This document shows positions 1 to 6,686 of a stretch of 11,756 bases of DNA, piece by piece (position 1 is the stretch's first letter; each line of letters opens with the position of its first letter). The stretch comes from Desulfobulbaceae bacterium UBA2276 (GTDB lineage: Bacteria > Desulfobacterota > Desulfobulbia > Desulfobulbales > Desulfocapsaceae). The stretch covers positions 7,227 to 18,982 of the forward strand of contig DDWW01000068.1 of assembly GCA_002347085.1 (NCBI GenBank), read 5' to 3'. The notes under the pieces were generated by a model, which was not told the origin of the DNA, made no database searches, and was given only the letters and a program-made list of their open reading frames with translations. The position numbers were made by a program, and so were the translations under genes.

Positions 1-1173
1 CAGGCTGCGCTTGATGCGATAGAGCCGCAACGAGCCGAGGTCGAAAAAATTAACCGGCAGATTGCCAGCCTCAATCGTAAGGTCGAGCAGAACAATACCA
101 GTCTGGCGCGACTGCGCTATAAAAAGGAAGAAAACAGTCCGGCCGCCACTGCCTTGCATGGAGAGATCGACAAGCTCAAAGGCGAGTTTGACCACTTAGT
201 AGCCATTTTAGGGAGCAAACGGGCGATCGTCTCGGCCAATGAGGCGGTGATGGTCGATGCCAATGGTCAGGAAAAAATCATTGCCGTTGATCATATCGTC
301 CGCTGTTATCAGCCCAATACCATGTCGTTGCCGGCCAAAGTGCACTATTATGGGCAACGACTGTGGGAGCTGCTTTTTGCCGAGCCCCGGGAGTCCAATA
401 CCGAAGGGGGGCTCTTTCCGGCGATCTTCGGCACCATCATGTTGATCTTTTTGATGAGCATCCTCTCCTTTCCCCTGGGTGTTATCGCCGGGATCTATTT
501 GCGTGAATATGCCAAGGAGGGCTATCTCGTCAAAATGGTGCGGATCGCGGTCAATAATCTGGCTGGTATCCCGTCCATTGTCTATGGCATCTTTGGTCTG
601 GGTTTTTTTGTGTATGGCGTGGGCGGCCAGATCGATCGCTTGTTTTTTCCCGAACAGTTGCCCACCCCCACCTTTGGTACCGGCGGGATCCTCTGGGCCA
701 GCCTGACCCTGGGGCTGCTGACCGTGCCGGTGGTTATTGTTGCCACCGAAGAGGCCTTGGGCTCGATTCCCCCTGGTATCCGTGAGGGTTCACAGGCCCT
801 GGCCGCCACCAAATTTCAGACCCTCACCCGGATCCTGCTGCCCATGGCCTCTCCAGGGATTCTGACGGGCTTTATCCTCGCCATGGCTCGGGCCGCGGGC
901 GAAGTGGCCCCGCTGATGATCACCGGCGTGGTCAAGCTGGCACCGGCCCTGCCGCTCGACGGTAGTTTTCCCTATCTTCATTTAGATCGTAAGTTTATGC
1001 ACTTAGGTTTTCATATCTATGACATCGGCTTCCAATCTCCCAATGTCGAGGCGGCAAAGCCCATGGTCTATGTCACCACCTTGTTGTTAATTCTGATCGT
1101 ACTCATCCTGACCTCCACCGCAATCATGCTGCGCAATAAGATGCGCGAGCGTTTTTCCGTGGCCGACCTTTAA
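1..1173 (+). CDS. pstA: Phosphate ABC transporter permease PstA, 5'-truncated by window edge
   Basis: Inner-membrane permease subunit of the high-affinity phosphate importer PstSCAB; it pairs with PstC to form the channel driven by PstB. The frame is open from base 1, so the true start lies upstream and 390 residues are visible. The first 70 or so visible residues are charged and heptad-like (coiled-coil character), followed by a small soluble region. This matches the long PstA form with an N-terminal extension rather than the short form of about 300 residues. Hydrophobic segments lie near visible residues 137-167, 178-208, 229-250, 281-313 and 355-377. The permease EAA-type loop (EEALGSIPPGIREGSQALAA) is at about 250-270, followed by the ARAAGEVAPL segment. 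A TTG at 154 could be read as a start, but the upstream codons continue the same coiled coil. The stop is 11 bases before pstB, whose ribosome-binding site follows it directly, so the two genes are co-transcribed. Confidence 0.95.
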   Translation, partial: QAALDAIEPQRAEVEKINRQIASLNRKVEQNNTSLARLRYKKEENSPAATALHGEIDKLKGEFDHLVAILGSKRAIVSANEAVMVDANGQEKIIAVDHIVRCYQPNTMSLPAKVHYYGQRLWELLFAEPRESNTEGGLFPAIFGTIMLIFLMSILSFPLGVIAGIYLREYAKEGYLVKMVRIAVNNLAGIPSIVYGIFGLGFFVYGVGGQIDRLFFPEQLPTPTFGTGGILWASLTLGLLTVPVVIVATEEALGSIPPGIREGSQALAATKFQTLTRILLPMASPGILTGFILAMARAAGEVAPLMITGVVKLAPALPLDGSFPYLHLDRKFMHLGFHIYDIGFQSPNVEAAKPMVYVTTLLLILIVLILTSTAIMLRNKMRERFSVADL

Positions 1174-1184
1174 GAGGAGAAAAT

Positions 1185-1976
1185 ATGTCCCAAGTCGTTA
1201 ATACTGCCATTATGGCCATGGAAAACCCGCAGGTGGTGGTAGAACACCTGGATCTCTTTTACGGTAAAAGCCAGGCCCTCAAGGATATGAGCTTTGGTAT
1301 TCCCGCGAGTCAGGTCACGGCCTTGATCGGGCCTTCAGGTTGTGGAAAATCGACCTTTCTGCGGTGTATCAACCGGATGAATGATCTGGTCGAGGGGTTG
1401 CGGATTGAGGGCCTGATTGCCATTGACGGTGAGAACATCAATGACCATAACCTTGATGTCATTGAGTTGCGGCGCAAGGTGGGTATGGTCTTTCAGAAGT
1501 GGAACCCTTTTCCAAAATCCATCTATGAAAATGTTATCTATGGCCTGCGGATTGCCGGGATCAAAGATAAAGGCCTGCTTGATCAGGCGGTGGAGAAAAG
1601 TCTGAAACGGGCCGCCCTCTGGGATGAGGTCAAGGATCGCCTGCATCAATCGGCCATGGGTCTGTCGGGCGGTCAGATGCAACGGCTCTGCATTGCTCGG
1701 GCGGTGGCGGTTAATCCCGAGATTATCCTCATGGATGAACCCTGCTCGGCCCTTGATCCCCGGTCAACCTCACGCATTGAGGATCTTATCCGCGAATTAC
1801 GGGGTGAATATACGATTATTATTGTCACCCATAACATGCAGCAGGCGGCGCGCATCTCTGATTATACCGCCTATATGTATCTGGGCGAGCTGATTGAATA
1901 CGGGCCGACCCAGAAATTGTTTACCGTTCCCGAACGCAAGGAAACTGAGGACTATATTACCGGCCGCTTTGGTTGA
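1185..1976 (+). CDS. pstB: Phosphate ABC transporter ATP-binding protein PstB
   Basis: Cytoplasmic ATPase that powers phosphate import through PstA/PstC. It has 263 residues, close to the usual length of about 250-260. The Walker A motif GPSGCGKS is at residues 49-56. The Q-loop region reads VFQKWNPFPKSIYENV, the signature is LSGGQMQR, and Walker B is IILMDEP followed by the D-loop SALDP. The H-loop histidine is in IVTHNMQQAA. The NPFPKSIYENV stretch is characteristic of PstB among ABC ATPases. Two positions differ from the commonest PstB sequences as I remember them: Trp after QK in the Q-loop, and Met in GGQMQR; neither is a catalytic residue. The AGAGGAG site at 1174-1180 sits at normal spacing from the ATG. 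It is tightly coupled to pstA, and phoU follows after 148 bases. Confidence 0.97.
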   Translation: MSQVVNTAIMAMENPQVVVEHLDLFYGKSQALKDMSFGIPASQVTALIGPSGCGKSTFLRCINRMNDLVEGLRIEGLIAIDGENINDHNLDVIELRRKVGMVFQKWNPFPKSIYENVIYGLRIAGIKDKGLLDQAVEKSLKRAALWDEVKDRLHQSAMGLSGGQMQRLCIARAVAVNPEIILMDEPCSALDPRSTSRIEDLIRELRGEYTIIIVTHNMQQAARISDYTAYMYLGELIEYGPTQKLFTVPERKETEDYITGRFG

Positions 1977-2127
1977 GGGGTGACCTGATGCTTGTTGGTA
2001 TTTGGTAACAGCCCTGGTGGGCAGGTTGAAGGCTGAAGTGGACATCGTCCTTATGAGTCCTCTTCGTCCTCTGTGTTTGTTGTATGGTGCATGATAAATC
2101 CCTGACCAAGGAAGAAGGAGTAGCTTG

Positions 2128-2853
2128 ATGGCGTATAATATCCAGACTGAAAAAGAAACCCTGAAGGGGCATATTGTTTATCTGAGTACGGTTGTTGAGG
2201 AGAATCTGGAATGTGCCATTCGGGCCTTGATCGAAAAGGACCCTGACATCGCGCATCAGGTTATGCAGACTGATCGCTGTGAGGTAGATTATCTTGAGAT
2301 CGATATTGAGCATGAATGTCTGCGTATTATGGCCCTACATCAGCCGGTTGCCAGCGATCTGCGTTTTCTGGTCACGGTTTTGAAGGTGAATAACGATCTT
2401 GAGCGTATTGGCGACTTGGCATCCAAGATTGCCGACAAGGTACTCCTCCTCTATAAGGCTGATCCCGGAAGATTTATGTCGGAGTCGATGCAGGTGCCGG
2501 AGATGTTTCAGGGGATGTTTGATAAAACCCTGTGGATGTTCAAACAGTCCATAGAGGCCTTTATCAATGAAGATACTGATCTGGCCTACAAGGTCTGTCT
2601 GGCTGACGATGAAGTGGATCTGGCCAAGCGGAGCATCTATACAGAACTGGAAAATATTATCATGAAGGATCCGGCCCAGCAGGTTTATCTGGCCAAGTTG
2701 CTCAGCGTGGCCAGAAGTACCGAGCGTATTGCTGATCATTGCACCAATATCTGCGAAGACATCATCTACATGGCTCAAGGCAAGATTGTTCGTCATACTG
2801 GGCTAGAGAGGAGGCAGGTGACAAACGACAGGAAACAGGAGGCCGGGTCATAA
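2128..2853 (+). CDS. phoU: Phosphate-specific transport system regulator PhoU
   Basis: PhoU is a cytoplasmic, metal-binding, all-helical protein that links the Pst transporter to the PhoR/PhoB system and restrains phosphate uptake when phosphate is plentiful. The 241 residues match the family length. Two tandem three-helix repeats are visible, each with the conserved acidic motif: LERIGDLASKIAD starting at residue 91 and TERIADHCTNICED starting at 198. The ATG at 2128 is preferred over an in-frame TTG just upstream, because the GAAGGAG at 2114-2120 lies 7 bases before the ATG. The last 20 or so residues are polar and probably disordered. The gap of 151 bases from pstB contains a small hairpin at 2007-2027 but no terminator that I can see, so read-through from pstB is likely. 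Confidence 0.96.
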   Translation: MAYNIQTEKETLKGHIVYLSTVVEENLECAIRALIEKDPDIAHQVMQTDRCEVDYLEIDIEHECLRIMALHQPVASDLRFLVTVLKVNNDLERIGDLASKIADKVLLLYKADPGRFMSESMQVPEMFQGMFDKTLWMFKQSIEAFINEDTDLAYKVCLADDEVDLAKRSIYTELENIIMKDPAQQVYLAKLLSVARSTERIADHCTNICEDIIYMAQGKIVRHTGLERRQVTNDRKQEAGS

Positions 2854-3185
2854 GTGTAGCGGGATTTCTTGTCGTGCCCTGTGCCTTGGTGGATACTCTC
2901 CTGATCATTATTGTTAACTGCCCCTGAACACCTTCTTGTAGATTGTTTTTTTACTTAAACAGGCTACAGGCTCATAGTCTAAATAATATAAAGGTGCCTT
3001 GAAAAATGGTCTTTCTGCTCAAACTTGGCGTTATGCGTAAAATTTTATCCTCGGAATATCAACTATATGCCTGCGGTAAAATTTTTCACATGCCTCAGAG
3101 TCTGCGCTGACCTGATCTTGAACAAAAAGCCTCATTTTTCAAGGCACCCATAAGTAGTTATCATTGTTGTTAATGGAGTTTAAGA
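2854..3185. other. phoU-phoB intergenic region carrying a palindromic element
   Basis: This 332-base gap holds no convincing gene. Its main content is the 156-bp inverted-repeat element annotated separately. A weak hairpin (TGTAG...CTACA with an inner GTTT/AAAC) spans about 2938-2967. A 14-base motif, ATCATTRTTGTTAA, occurs twice (2904-2917 and 3160-3173, one mismatch) outside the element. Only 37 bases separate the element from the phoB start. Any separate phoB promoter must therefore lie inside or upstream of the element. I found no convincing Pho box or sigma-70 promoter. Confidence 0.6.
2993..3148. repeat. MITE-like 156-bp palindromic element
   Basis: The ends are a perfect 16-bp inverted repeat, GGTGCCTTGAAAAATG at 2993-3008 and its complement at 3133-3148. 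The complementarity continues inward imperfectly (TCTTTCTGCTCAA against the inverse of TTGAACAAAAAGC) and again near the centre (TAAAATTTTA at 3038-3047 against TAAAATTTTT at 3077-3086). Most of the element could therefore fold into one long cruciform or RNA hairpin. It has no coding capacity. ATAA occurs on both sides (2988-2991 and 3150-3153) and could be a short target duplication, but this is weak evidence in AT-rich sequence. A non-autonomous transposable element is the simplest reading. Confidence 0.7.
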
Positions 3186-3887
3186 GTGGCAAAAGAAACT
3201 ATCCTTATCGTTGAAGATGACGAAGATATCCAGCAGCTTGTTGGGTATAATCTGGCCAAGGCGGGCTTTCAGGTCCTCTATGCCGAAAATGGCGAGCAGG
3301 CCCTGGCGAGTGTCAAGCGCGAGTTGCCGGACTTGATGGTCCTCGATATCATGTTGCCCAGCCTCAATGGCTTGGAGGTGTGCAAGATTCTGCGTAAAGA
3401 CCCGCACACCAAGGCCTTACCCATTATCATGCTGACGGCCAAGGGAGAAGAGAATGACGTGACCGCAGGTCTTGATCTGGGTGCCGATGATTATATCACC
3501 AAGCCGTTCAGTCCTAAGATCCTGGTCTCCCGGATTAAAGCGGCCCTGCGACGACGGGAGGAATCGTCTGGTGAAGACGGCCGTGGGCTGCAAGACGGTC
3601 TGCTGAAGGTGCATGATATTGTCATTGATCCCAAACGTTATGAAGTAATGGTGGCCGGCAGTCCTGTTTCGCTGACGGTCACTGAGTTCAGTATCCTCGA
3701 TCTTCTGGCGCGGCGGCCAGGCTGGGTCTTCAGTCGTCAGCAGATCATTGACGGGGTACGGGGTTATGATTACGTCATTACTCCGCGGGCTGTGGATGTC
3801 CAGGTATTCGGGCTGAGGAAGAAGCTGGGGGCCTCGGGCGAATGTGTGGAGACCGTGCGGGGGATTGGCTACCGGATGAAAGGGTAG
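3186..3887 (+). CDS. phoB: PhoB-family phosphate response regulator
   Basis: Two-component DNA-binding response regulator, expected to activate pst and other phosphate-starvation genes once phosphorylated. It has 233 residues. The receiver domain (about 5-120) has the acidic pair D11/D12, phospho-acceptor D54 in MVLDIMLP, T84 in MLTAK and K106 in TKPF. The OmpR/PhoB winged-helix output domain covers about 138-232, with the recognition region TPRAVDVQVFGLRKKLG and the closing wing TVRGIGYRMKG. The start is GTG, supported by GGAG at 3175-3178 seven bases upstream. Assignment to PhoB rather than another OmpR-type regulator rests on sequence style and on the pst-phoU context. No PhoR kinase follows; a strong terminator does, so the partner kinase must be encoded elsewhere. 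It may be co-transcribed with phoU if the palindromic element between them permits read-through. Confidence 0.92.
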   Translation: MAKETILIVEDDEDIQQLVGYNLAKAGFQVLYAENGEQALASVKRELPDLMVLDIMLPSLNGLEVCKILRKDPHTKALPIIMLTAKGEENDVTAGLDLGADDYITKPFSPKILVSRIKAALRRREESSGEDGRGLQDGLLKVHDIVIDPKRYEVMVAGSPVSLTVTEFSILDLLARRPGWVFSRQQIIDGVRGYDYVITPRAVDVQVFGLRKKLGASGECVETVRGIGYRMKG

Positions 3888-3935
3888 GCTGGTTTAAAGG
3901 TGTATTCGTTTGTATTTTTGCAGGGGCGTGAGAAT

Positions 3936-3977
3936 AAAAAAAGCGGGAGCTGCAAAATGCAGCTCCCGCTTTTTTTT
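3936..3977. terminator. Bidirectional rho-independent terminator
   Basis: A perfect 11-bp GC-rich stem (GCGGGAGCTGC at 3943-3953 and its complement at 3959-3969) encloses a 5-base loop. It is flanked by seven A on the left and eight T on the right, so it works as an intrinsic terminator on both strands. It lies between the convergent phoB (plus strand, ending at 3887) and the NYN gene (minus strand, ending at 4043) and should serve both. Confidence 0.95.
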
Positions 3978-4042
3978 ATTACAGAAGAGGTTCTTCTTTC
4001 AGACCTTGAAACGATCCGTGATCTCTGGTCTCGGATTACGTA

Positions 4043-4825
4043 TTAGGGCAAGGGCTCGTCTATGGCGCGGATATCCCAGGCCTCAGTGCGGTTATTGTCG
4101 CTGTTGATGACGATGCGGAATTCAAAGATGCTGGCCGGGTCGAGAAAGTAAGCGTCGTTGACAACGTTTGATTTAGAGCAGTGGAAAAAGACCGTTTCGG
4201 CCTGCAGCCCTTCCGGTTTCAGGATATAATAGCGCATGAAGCCAAATCCGCGCTCCTGATTATAGTTGACCGCTACCCCACGCTGCCAGTTTTCGCTAAG
4301 ATTGGCATGATGACTGCTCTGGATAGGGAGCAGTCCTGGGATGAGAAATCCCGAGAGATAGGAGTCGGCGATCTCCTTGAGTTGACCGCTGACATGATTG
4401 AAGGCAATGACCTCAACCCGGCATCCCATGTTCTGCAAGGCAACCACCAGGCGGACAAAGTCCCCGTCGCCGGTGAGCAGGATGACGCGGTCAAGGTTGC
4501 GGGCCTGAAGCAGGGCATCAATGGCCAGATCCATATCAGCATTGGCCTTGGTGGTGAGGATCCCTTCATCATCGACAAAATGCTGCACGTATTTCTTGAT
4601 GACCTTGAACCCGCATTGGCGGAGGATGTCGTGATAGCGATACAGCTTTTGGCGATATTCATGGTCATCCTTGGTGCGGGCCCCATCCTCAGCCAGATAG
4701 GAATTGGCGCGCAGGAGGACTGATTTTCCCAGATTGGCCAGATCAACCAGGATGTCATAACGCATGCCATAGCCGCCGCAGAGGCGGATGTTCTCGGCAT
4801 CGACATAGATTCCAGTCTTCAGCAT
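4043..4825 (-). CDS. LabA-like NYN/PIN-fold protein with cold-shock-like C-terminal domain
   Basis: Probable metal-dependent RNA-acting protein of 260 residues. Residues 1-165 form a NYN (DUF88/LabA-like) domain with the usual acidic positions: D9 and N12 in YVDAENI, D97/D99/D103 in NADMDLAIDAL, and D120/D122 in LLTGDGDFVRL. In this family these residues form a PIN-like nuclease site; activity is inferred, not shown. Residues 180-258 resemble an OB/cold-shock domain: RGVAVNYNQERGFGF, then FFHCSKSN, close to the RNP1/RNP2 pattern of CspA-type proteins, suggesting a separate nucleic-acid-binding module. The ATG at 4825 is backed by AAGGAG (4836-4841) at 10-base spacing. It lies downstream of guaA on the same strand, separated by 216 bases of palindromic repeats that include a 22-bp perfect hairpin just before the ribosome-binding site. 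Its cellular role is unknown to me. Confidence 0.85.
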   Translation of the reverse strand: MLKTGIYVDAENIRLCGGYGMRYDILVDLANLGKSVLLRANSYLAEDGARTKDDHEYRQKLYRYHDILRQCGFKVIKKYVQHFVDDEGILTTKANADMDLAIDALLQARNLDRVILLTGDGDFVRLVVALQNMGCRVEVIAFNHVSGQLKEIADSYLSGFLIPGLLPIQSSHHANLSENWQRGVAVNYNQERGFGFMRYYILKPEGLQAETVFFHCSKSNVVNDAYFLDPASIFEFRIVINSDNNRTEAWDIRAIDEPLP

Positions 4826-4852
4826 TTAAGCTTTACTCCTTTGGATAATTTT

Positions 4853-4899
4853 AGAGGCCGTTACTGAAAAGAGCAAGGCTCTTTTCAGTAACGGCCTCT
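4853..4899. repeat. 22-bp perfect palindromic hairpin
   Basis: AGAGGCCGTTACTGAAAAGA plus GC (4853-4874) is perfectly complementary to 4878-4899, with a 3-base AAG loop. The GCCGTTAC arm is shared with the hairpin at 9593-9643, and the outer TAAG-type end recurs in the other repeats. On the minus strand it ends only about 12 bases upstream of the NYN ribosome-binding site. It lacks a U-tract there, so it is better read as a repeat element or a 5' leader structure than as a terminator. Confidence 0.85.
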
Positions 4900-4909
4900 T
4901 ATGCAATGT

Positions 4910-4966
4910 CAAATAAACAGCAATCTTTACCGCTGGTTATTTGCGTGGCGTTTGGCAGACGACATC
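4910..4966. repeat. ACAG...ATCTTT hairpin repeat, copy 1
   Basis: The stem CAAATAA (4910-4916) pairs with TTATTTG (4937-4943). It encloses an inner CAGC/GCTG stem and a ten-base apex AATCTTTACC. A tail at 4945-4966 (GTGGCGTTTGGCAGA...CATC) matches the tail of copy 3 at 9794-9815 in 17 of 22 positions. It sits directly beside the 22-bp hairpin at 4853-4899. Confidence 0.7.
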
Positions 4967-5041
4967 CACCGTTTGATCATACAATGAGCCGTTACCTTCA
5001 GCCTTCGGTCTTCACCCTTCTCAGCCTATCCACCGGTAAAA

Positions 5042-6580
5042 TTATTCCCACTCTATAGTGGCAGGTGGTTTTGAGGAGATGTCAAAGACCACCCGGTTGA
5101 CCCCGCGTACTTCATTGATGATCCGGCTGGAGATAACACCAAGCAACTCGTATGGCAGTTTCGACCAATCGGCGGTCATGGCGTCTCTGGAGTCCACCGC
5201 CCGCAGGGCAATGACATTCTCATAGGTGCGGCCATCCCCCATGACCCCCACGGTCTGGATGGGGAGGAGCACGGCAAAGGACTGCCAGACCTTGCGGTAC
5301 CAGCCGCTTTTCTTCATCTCTTCCAGCACGATAACATCGGCCTGACGCAGGATCTCCAGGCGTTTCAGAGTGACTTCGCCCATGATGCGAATGCCCAGGC
5401 CCGGGCCGGGAAAGGGCTGGCGGTGAATGGCTTCTTCCGGCAGGCCCAGCTCAAGGCCCAATTCGCGTACCTCGTCCTTGAACAACTCGCGCAACGGTTC
5501 GATCAGGTCCAGTTTCATGATCTCGGGCAGGCCGCCGACGTTGTGATGTGATTTGATTGGGGCCTCACCGCGAAAGGAGACTGATTCGATCACGTCGGGA
5601 TAGAGGGTGCCCTGGGCCAGATAGTTGACTTCTCCCAGTTTGCCGGCCTCTTCTTCAAAGATCTTGATAAAACCCAGACCAATCCGTTTGCGTTTGACCT
5701 CCGGGTCAACAACGCCGGCCAGCTCACCCAGAAAGAATTCGGTAGCCTCTACGTCAATGAGCTTGAGTTTGGTCTTTTCTTTGAAAAAACGGAGGATGGA
5801 TTCCGTCTCGCCGATACGCATCAAGCCGTTATTGACATAGATACAGGTGAGTTGGTCGCCGATGGCGCGATGGATGAGAGCGGCAGTGACCGAGGAGTCC
5901 ACGCCGCCGGACAGGGCACAGATAACCTTGCTCGTTCCCACCTTGTTTCTGATGGCCTGGACGGTGGATTCGATAAAGGAGTGCATGGTCCAGTCGGGCT
6001 GGCAGTCGCAGAGGCCAAAGATGAAATTGCGCAGGATATCGGTGCCGATCAGGGTATGGGCGACCTCCGGGTGAAACTGGACGGCGACAAAGGGCTTCTC
6101 CTGGTGCCTGAGGGCGGCAAAGGGCGAATGACTACTGGTGGCGGTGGCCTCAAATTTTGGTGGCGCCACTTCCACCCGGTCGCCGTGGCTCATCCATACC
6201 TGATGGTGTATGGGGCTGGTCTCAAGGCCGGCAAAGAGTCCGCCGGTAACTTGGATAGAGAGGTCCGCCTTGCCGAATTCTCGTTTTTCCGCCTTTTCAA
6301 CCTTGCCGCCTAATTGCTGAATCATGAGCTGCGCCCCGTAACAGATACCAAGAACAGGGATACCCATCTCAAAAATTGCCGGGTCGGATAAGGGGGCATC
6401 AAGGTCATAGACCGAGGCCGGCCCACCCGATAGGACAATGCCAGCTGGGGCCAGGGCCTTGATTTTTTCAAGCGGGATGGAATAGGGATGGATCTCGCAA
6501 TACACCTTTTGCTCACGGATGCGTCGGGCAATAAGCTGGGTGGTCTGGGAGCCGAAATCAAGGATGAGGATTTTTTTCAT
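5042..6580 (-). CDS. guaA: GMP synthase (glutamine-hydrolysing)
   Basis: Converts XMP to GMP using ATP and ammonia released from glutamine, the last step of de novo guanine nucleotide synthesis. Its 512 residues match the family. The N-terminal class I glutamine amidotransferase domain (about 2-190) has the nucleophile C80 in LGICYGAQ and the H170/E172 pair in QFHPEV. The ATP-pyrophosphatase domain (about 205-395) has the P-loop SGGVDSS at 224-230. The C-terminal dimerisation domain contains RQPFPGPGLGIRIMGE and ends in the conserved KPPATIEWE. The ATG at 6580 is fixed by the MKKILILDFGSQ amino terminus. No purine-rich ribosome-binding site precedes it; the upstream 20 bases on the coding strand are pyrimidine-rich. 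It follows guaB after 106 bases without a terminator, so a guaB-guaA operon is likely. Confidence 0.98.
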   Translation of the reverse strand: MKKILILDFGSQTTQLIARRIREQKVYCEIHPYSIPLEKIKALAPAGIVLSGGPASVYDLDAPLSDPAIFEMGIPVLGICYGAQLMIQQLGGKVEKAEKREFGKADLSIQVTGGLFAGLETSPIHHQVWMSHGDRVEVAPPKFEATATSSHSPFAALRHQEKPFVAVQFHPEVAHTLIGTDILRNFIFGLCDCQPDWTMHSFIESTVQAIRNKVGTSKVICALSGGVDSSVTAALIHRAIGDQLTCIYVNNGLMRIGETESILRFFKEKTKLKLIDVEATEFFLGELAGVVDPEVKRKRIGLGFIKIFEEEAGKLGEVNYLAQGTLYPDVIESVSFRGEAPIKSHHNVGGLPEIMKLDLIEPLRELFKDEVRELGLELGLPEEAIHRQPFPGPGLGIRIMGEVTLKRLEILRQADVIVLEEMKKSGWYRKVWQSFAVLLPIQTVGVMGDGRTYENVIALRAVDSRDAMTADWSKLPYELLGVISSRIINEVRGVNRVVFDISSKPPATIEWE

Positions 6581-6686
6581 GATAAGAGAGGGTGAAAATT
6601 AAAAGTTGAAAGTTGTAGCCTTGTTGAGAAGGGCAATAAAGTTCCCCTCTTTTAAAGGAGGAAAACACGTCATCTGCCCCTCTGAA

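Larger units (their letters stand above)
4826..5041. other. guaA-NYN intergenic region filled with hairpin repeats
   Basis: This 216-base spacer lies between guaA and the NYN gene, both on the minus strand. It contains no gene. From left to right it holds the NYN ribosome-binding site, a 22-bp perfect hairpin (4853-4899), an ACAG...ATCTTT hairpin with its conserved tail (4910-4966), and an AGCCGTTAC copy (4987-4995). The last is followed by CTTCAGCCTTC (4996-5006), whose reverse complement also occurs at 2028-2038. No T-tract follows any hairpin on the minus strand, so there is no canonical guaA terminator and read-through into the NYN gene is possible. Confidence 0.6.

Noticed and set aside
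154..156. pstA start at TTG 154
   Set aside because: The same frame is open to base 1 and encodes continuous coiled-coil-like sequence, so the gene begins upstream of the window.
2854..3185. Pho box upstream of phoB
   Set aside because: No pair of TGTCA-type direct repeats at the expected spacing was found; the ATCATTRTTGTTAA repeat is too far apart (256 bases) to be one operator.
4181..4723. Plus-strand open frame of 180 residues opposite the NYN gene
   Set aside because: It is antisense to a clearly conserved domain protein and has no family resemblance of its own.
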